From: Paraspadella gotoi
Taxonomy: Eukaryota > Chaetognatha
Direction: 5' to 3'
Assembly (NCBI GenBank): GCA_051294375.1
Contig: CM119267.1
Location: forward strand, 4,847,292 to 4,911,291
DNA length: 64,000 nucleotides
Below the pieces are notes generated by a model. The model had not been told where the DNA came from. It did no database searches and worked only from the letters and a program-made list of their open reading frames with translations. How positions within the stretch are numbered: the first letter of the stretch is position 1; every line of letters begins with the position of its first letter. Positions 57,919-64,000 of the stretch are shown one piece after another. A program made the position numbers and the translations under genes.

Positions 57919-58647
57919 GACCGAGTTTTTTTTTCCTATCCTCCCTTTGGAGGTTCGATTTTTCCCATCCAGAGCCGAAGTTTTCTTTCTCTCCCTTCAC
58001 AAAAGTCAAGTCTTGCCTAGAATCTCTCGGCAGCTAAAATCTTTGGACGCCCAAATAAGCGATAAAAAAAAATATTCCATCCTGATGTATCTACGCCGAG
58101 ACGAAATCGCTTTAGGATTTACGAATCGCTCTTCATAACATCGCTCTTGGCCGCCGTTGAAAAAAAAAAAACCTATCGCTCTTGGCATTGCCATGTGACA
58201 TACGTAAAAAATACCTTTCGGAAATCGCGTTAAAAAAAAAAGGAAAAAAATATAATCGGTTGAAAAATATCAAAAAAAAATTGGTCTAATTCCCTTCCTT
58301 GGACAAACAGCGATTTTCTTTGCAGACTGATGCCGACTTCCTTGGAAGAAATTCCCTTTTTTTTTGTTTGCATTTTCGGAAGATCACAAGACGGATTCAA
58401 ATTTAGCACGGGATTTAATTCGAAAGAAAATTCTACAATTATACCTACAATTTTAGGACATGCTTTACGAAATTTAAAAAATTGGATTCTCACAAAAAAA
58501 ATTTTTTCGAGAACCCATTCTGTTTTTCGCGCCATCGACCATCAGCGGATCGGGGAGACTTAATGTAATTCGCCCAAGGCGAAAAGGGATCTACAATTTT
58601 ACAATACCCCCCCAGATCTTTCAGAGTTTAACACCCTTCCGTTTCTT

Positions 58648-58683
<36 letters not shown>

Positions 58684-59314
58684 CTCTCTCTCTCTCTCTC
58701 TCTCTCGTCTCTCTCTCTCTCTCTCTCCTCTCTCTGTCTCTCTCTCTCTCTCTCTCCATCTCAGAGAGGGAAACGGGGGTTTCCTCTTTTGCGTTTGAGC
58801 TTTACAACTTTTCGCTTCTTCTTTTTCTAATCAAATCGCGAAAGAAGTGCTTTCCAGCGAAAGCGATTTTTATCGCCTCTCTCTCCTTCTCTCTCTTCTC
58901 TCTCTCTCTCTCGTCCCGTCCTCCTCTTCTTCTTTCTCTCTCTTTCTTCTCTCTCTCTCTCTCTCTCTCTCATTCGCTCCGCTTCTTAGGCTCAGAGTCA
59001 AGTTTATAACCATTTCTTTCACAAAATAAAAAGAAAAAAAAACCAAACAAAAATAAAAAAAAAACAAAAAAAAAAAAAACAAGGCGAAACACAATTTTCT
59101 TTTTTATGAAAGTTGTGCGTCGTCGTTGGTTGTTGTTGTCATTTTCTCACAGGAATTTTTTTTTTCGCTCTTTCCTGTTTGGCCTTCTTTAACTTCTCCT
59201 CCATCTGCCCAAATTTCGTTTCTCTCTCTCTTACGGTTTCTTTTAATCCAAATCGATTTGTGCTGACACTCCATCAAAATATAATCTGCTCGTCTCTCTC
59301 TCTCTCTACTCTCT

Positions 59315-59371
<57 letters not shown>

Positions 59372-59525
59372 CGTCTCACGTCTCACGTTCTACTCTCGTC
59401 TACATGATTCACGTCATTCACTCTTTTTTTACTCCTGGGCCCAAATTCAATCTCGGTTCATTCATTCCGCTTCATCCCTCCTTTTCAACTCTTTTCATAA
59501 TTCTCCACCCTTTTTCATTCGGAAC

Positions 59526-59567
<42 letters not shown>

Positions 59568-59571
59568 GTTA

Positions 59572-59611
<40 letters not shown>

Positions 59612-60690
59612 TCTTATCCAGTTTATTCACGTCCGCCGCGAAAAAATAAAAAAATAAAAAAATATTTCGCCAAAACAAGGTATCTAAGTTTTTTATTCGG
59701 ATTTCTTACGACTTTTTCGGTGACTCTCTCTCTCTCTCTCTTGCTCATTTTTTTAAAGTTTTATATTTTTTCGAATTGAGGGACTCGAAGCGCGAAGACC
59801 TAGACTCTCTAAAACCATCAGGATTTGCATATTGAATTATTGCTTTGGCCAGAGAGAGACGCGAACGACGACGAAAACGACGATGAAAACGACGATGACA
59901 AAGACGACGACCAGAGTTACGACATTCGCTTTTCTTTTTCTTTTTATTGTCTTCTTCTTTTCTTTTCTCGCCTCGATATCGTTTCGCGCATCTTATTGTT
60001 CTCGGAGAAATTCTTAGAATAGTGGGTCTTGGAATTTAAAAAAAAAACAAACTCGACTTCATAATTAGTTGCTTGATTGTTAACTCATGATAAGATTATG
60101 TATATTATGTATATATGCTTGATCATCTCTTACTCGCTAAAAAAATTTTGCTTTCGTTTTTTTTTATTGTTCCCTCGAGCCGCTGTTTACTGTTTTTTTT
60201 TCATCGCCGTCGTATCTGTCTGTCTCTCTTTTTGGCCACAGTTCGTCTAACGTGGCTAATGACCGTCCGACCGACCGAACAAAAGATCCGGCCGTGACCG
60301 GGTGCGGCCGGAGAATCTCCGGCGGAGTCGACGATGACTTCCGGATTCGATTTGGAATCGATCAAAGACGAAAACAACTTGTGGTCACGTGATCTCTAGA
60401 AAATTGAGATCACTCGGCGGAATTGTGGATTTATTCAAGAATTATACTAATATATACTAATGAACATCTTGACAAATTAATCGATTGGCTCAATAGTAAG
60501 CTAATGATTAAAATATCTTCTTCAAAAATGTAACAAAATATTATATGTTAATATATGAAATCAGTACAATCAATATAAAAATTATTCTTTCATTCAATAA
60601 ATGGCTGTTATGTATAAGTAAATGTTACAACAAATAACATCTTAAGATAAATACATAACTTTCTGCTTTCGGTTAATTCGCTCTCGATGA
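57640..60690. other. Simple-sequence region downstream of the CCAAT cluster
   Basis: Repeated (CT)n arrays at about 57806-57919, 58649-58758, 58878-58971, 59296-59370 and 59525-59612, plus a short GAC array near 59865. No exon with both splice sites and coding character was found. Confidence 0.6.
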
Positions 60691-60930
60691 CCAAACCGTG
60701 AGGTTATGACGGTATATTCACAATTGGGCCAAGCCCATTGGCCCAGGCGTTGCGTTCCATCCACAATTCTAACGACTTCCCTATGCGTTGGTAAAGCTAG
60801 ACCGTTCTAGGCTAACCGAGCCAGTGACAGGGGGCGTCACTGAGCGTCGGAAGCCTCCAAAAGCCAACAGTGAGATGCCCCATCCCAATGGGCATCACAG
60901 GCAACCCGGCTGTTGCCATAAGGTAATCTT
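60690..60930. other. GC-richer block of unknown origin
   Basis: A sharply bounded GC-richer stretch in AT-rich DNA, containing the short inverted pairs GGGCCAAGCCCATTGGCCC and GGCTAACC. It looks like repeat-derived sequence; no second copy was found in the window. Confidence 0.35.
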
Positions 60931-63044
60931 GATAAGAAAAAAACCAATCGAACATCACGGAAGCCGAGTTTCTCGATCTTTAAAACTTAAAACGAAACGA
61001 AAATAACTTTTTTTGTCCTTAAAACCGGAAATTCTCGGATGAGGGGAGAATCATTTGGTGAATAAGTCGAACAAAACGACGACGATAAAGACGAAGACGA
61101 CGAATAACGACGATGACGAAGACGAATCTTTGAAACGTAACAGTGGATTACGACTGAGAGATTCTCTTCCATTAAATCGGGGCGAAGCTGGGAATTATAA
61201 TAACTACGGCTCTTAGTTTGTTTTTTTTTCCCCGCGCATTTGTCGTCTTATTCTAATGACGATTCGAGCTATTCGCTGCGGCGTGTCTGCAGCGGCAGCA
61301 GTGGCAGGAGCAGCATCATCACCATGTGTCAGTTTTCTGAAAGAAGTTGGAACTGATTACACTATTAGATAAGAGATAACAAACAGTATTTACTGATTGA
61401 CTGCTGGTTATAAATCGTTTTAATTATACCTAAGGTTATTATTTTCATTTCTTTCATTTTTGATATATATTTTTTTAAACAGCTTATTTTTCACTCATTT
61501 ATCTCAACTCATTTTTTTTTCTGTCGCGAACAAAAGTAAAATCAGAAAATGCGCGACGCCTTTTCGCTTATTTTTTCTTTTTTCCTCCTTTTTTTCATTT
61601 TTCCTCCTTTTTATCCCTTTTTTTCTTTTCCCCCCCTTCCTCCTTTAATCCTATTTTTCTATTCGTTTAATGTCACCATATATCTTTACTTTTTTTTTTA
61701 CTTTTTTCTTTGCTTTTGACATCCCCCCCTCTCTCTCTCTTCTGTCTCTCTCTCTTCTCTTCCTCTCTCTCTCTCTCTCACCTCTCTCTCTCTCTCCTAC
61801 TCTTTCTCACTTCTTCTTCTCTCTCTTCTCATGTCTCTCCTCCTTCTCTCTCTTTCTGATTTAAATTAAAGTTTCTTTACACAAACGCTTCCTTTTTTTA
61901 CTACTCCTCTACTTTTATTCTTCCCTCTTAATTTTTTCCTGTACCTTAATCCAAATTTAACGGCTCTATATTTACGTTTTTTTGTTTTTAACGATGCTTT
62001 CATCCTTTTTCTACTTTCCTCCCCTCTCATCCTCCTCTTTTTCTTTCCTCCTCTCTTTTCTTCTTTCCTTCCTCCTTTCTTCCTCCCCCGATTCTCCTCC
62101 GCCACGCCCAAAAAACTTTCTTTTCTTTCTTTGATCGTCGCCGACGACGTTTGTCTCCTGAGAGGCCGAACGGCGTCGCCTTAATCTCATTTGCATTTTG
62201 CAGTTTGTCAAAGATTATTTTTTAAATAAGTGATAAGTTCTTTCAATGGCTATGTCGATAGCACACACGCAGTCTCTTTCGCCCTTTCTTTGATTAGATT
62301 ACCGTCGGAAAAAAGTATTTCCTTTAAATCGTCAAGCATCGTAAATATTTACAATTAAATTTTACATTGATTGGTGAGACGAAGGTGGCTTGATTGGCCG
62401 CTTCAATAAAAAGATGAACTAACAATAATTTAATAAAATGTCTTTTTTATTTGAATTCTGTTGATATCGTTTTTGTTGTTAATAAAAAAAATTTGAAGAT
62501 CTTCAAAAAAAGTAAAAAAATCTTCGGTTTTAAACAGTAAAGTAGTTTAAACATTCAACACAATTAAAATCAATTATTTACGTATTTCTTGCGAACAACT
62601 TATACGTGGGACCACGCGTCAAAAATAGTCCTTAACCCGGCCACTATTATAATTAGATTAAGATTCTTTCTTGTAATCAAATGTTTTCCGTTTTCCTAAA
62701 GGTCGAACTTCAAAAATCTCGAATTGGGGTTTGGGATAATAAATCAAGTGGAATAAAATCTTTGTTAACAAAATCCGTAAAACTTGGGATCGATTTTCGA
62801 TTTAATAATACCCACTTCGAATTTTAAAGGGAATTCAGTGAAATTCCTCAAAAAAGAAGAGAGAAAGAAAGAAAGATAGAAAAAAAGAAAAGAGAATTGA
62901 GTGAAATTCCTCACAAAAGAAGAGAGAAAGAAAGAAATAGAAGAAGTCAGGAACGGAAATCAACCTTCACGTCGTCACAGCAACTGGCGGATTTAAAAGT
63001 AAAAGAATAAAAAATAAGAAAAAAACAAGAACGGTAATTCAAAA
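60931..63044. other. AT- and pyrimidine-rich region, no supported gene
   Basis: Contains a GAC/GAA array near 61075-61130, a CT-rich block (61725-61860) and a near-duplicate pair of AGAGAAAGAAAGAAA units at 62860-62940. No gene seen. Confidence 0.5.
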
Positions 63045-63310
63045 GTGTTGCGCCGCAGTGACTGCCTTATAACATGATATTACATGACATGACCTGTCTT
63101 TCTTAGCCCGTTTATTTATGACACGCACTGTATCGGAATTCGTCTTTTATTAGTTATAGGATTTCCTGAAGTTATGAGCATTTTTAACGTAAGTGGGACA
63201 GACTGACGGACAGACATACCGACCGACAGACCGACGAACCGACAGACCGACCCACAGATCGACCGAAAAGTGACTTACAGAGTTGCTCCGCGAGTACTCG
63301 CGTCGCAACT
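63045..63310. mobile_element. Palindrome-ended dispersed repeat, family 2, copy B
   Basis: Matches 18481-18819. It starts GTTGCGCCGCAGTGACTGCC and ends with a 28-base near-palindrome at 63282-63309 containing CGCGAGTACTCGCG. A GACCGACAGACC-type block lies inside. Confidence 0.75.
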
Positions 63311-63512
63311 AAAAAGGGAAGAAATGTTAATACTTTTTTTTGTTTCGAACTGGAGACTAAAAAAATGAGATTCTCAAGTCAAAAGGATTTTATTTTTGTT
63401 TTTACTTTTTCCCTTTTTAGAGTAAAAGAGACTTGAAGGTACTTCTTTTGGTACTAATTAAATGAAAAAGAAAAAGATTTTAAAAATAAAAGAAACAAAA
63501 AAGCAAGAAAAA

Positions 63513-63750
63513 TGTTTGGATTTAAAATTCGATTATAATATTCCCGTGTTGTTTTGAAATCTGAATTTATTTAGCGAATTTGTAAATGTTAAAAAGGTTT
63601 AATAAATAGATGTTTGAATTTAAAATTCGATTATAATATTCCCGTGTTGTTTTGAAATCTGAATTTATTTAGCGAATTCGTAAATGTTAAAATAGTTTAA
63701 TAAATAGATGTTTGAATTTAAAATTCGATTATAATACTCCGGTGTTGTTT
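63513..63750 (+). repeat. 98-bp tandem repeat, about 2.4 copies
   Basis: Units start at 63513, 63611 and 63709 with TGTTTG and share TTAAAATTCGATTATAATA and TTCCCGTGTTG. The third copy diverges after about 42 bases. Confidence 0.93.
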
Positions 63751-64000
63751 TGTTGGGCAATTGTTCTTTTGTTCGATTCCTGGCGTTAATCGCCTCCGCC
63801 GTTACTTATATACGTGTTTGTATTTTCACACAGTTTTTTGTTCGCTTAATCTTAGGGTTATCGAACGCCTTATTTTTTTCGGCTATTCCCTCCGTCTGGG
63901 GCTTCGCTTTGTCTGCGCCCGATTCGACGCCCATGTCGTTTGTTTGTTGTCTGCAGAGAGCCACATATCTTCAGTCTCAGACTCCGTGTTTAAAATATCA

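Noticed and set aside
60788-61006. 72-codon ORF as a transposon protein fragment
   Set aside because: No reverse transcriptase, transposase or zinc-finger motif can be seen; left as an unexplained GC-rich block.

Overview
This is eukaryotic nuclear DNA, most likely from an invertebrate metazoan. The coding exons are short and GC-richer, the introns have GT-AG boundaries, and the non-coding DNA is AT-rich and crowded with (CT)n/(AG)n microsatellites and short dispersed repeats. There are no bacterial operons, CRISPR arrays or phage genes. The three genes are animal-type: a class A GPCR, a paxillin and an EDC3. I cannot name the phylum from sequence alone. Degenerate TTAGGG-like motifs suggest a TTAGGG-telomere lineage.

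Layout. (1) 1402-15710, + strand: a rhodopsin-like GPCR missing its 5' end. Ten exons encode TM1-TM7, with a very long third intracellular loop spread over about five exons and a short C-tail ending in a stop. (2) 17839-50425, - strand: a paxillin orthologue, tail-to-tail with the GPCR. The last six coding exons, from LD5 to the stop, join in phase and give four complete LIM domains. LD1, LD2 and LD4 lie on upstream exons; LD3 was not found, and two upstream exon joins are unresolved. The canonical start is a 13-nt exon (MEDL) at 50413-50425. A 443-codon open exon at 37965-39294 ends in the same phase with a near copy of that 13-mer and could be an alternative first exon. (3) 51183-54432, + strand: a complete 12-exon EDC3 (LSm, FDF and YjeF_N domains). 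The joined exons are 1848 nt, 615 codons plus stop, if one GC-AG intron is accepted. PXN and EDC3 start codons are about 760 bp apart, head to head.

From 54433 to 64000 I see no convincing gene. The notable feature is a cluster of eight same-orientation CCAAT boxes at 57201-57633, which looks like a promoter. The rest is simple-sequence DNA, repeats and a 10-N assembly gap.

Repeats: at least four families of short dispersed elements occur two or more times. One is a MITE-like family with terminal inverted repeats and an interior made of degenerate telomere-like repeats. Others are a palindrome-ended family, a family ending in GTCGGATCTG, and a family flanking an (AAT)n array. There is also a single tRNA-derived SINE-like element. 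The genes do not form an obvious pathway: paxillin is a focal-adhesion scaffold, EDC3 a decapping activator and the GPCR a membrane receptor. I did not find a dedicated new molecular system. The most unusual observations are the alternative paxillin start and the telomere-like MITE family.
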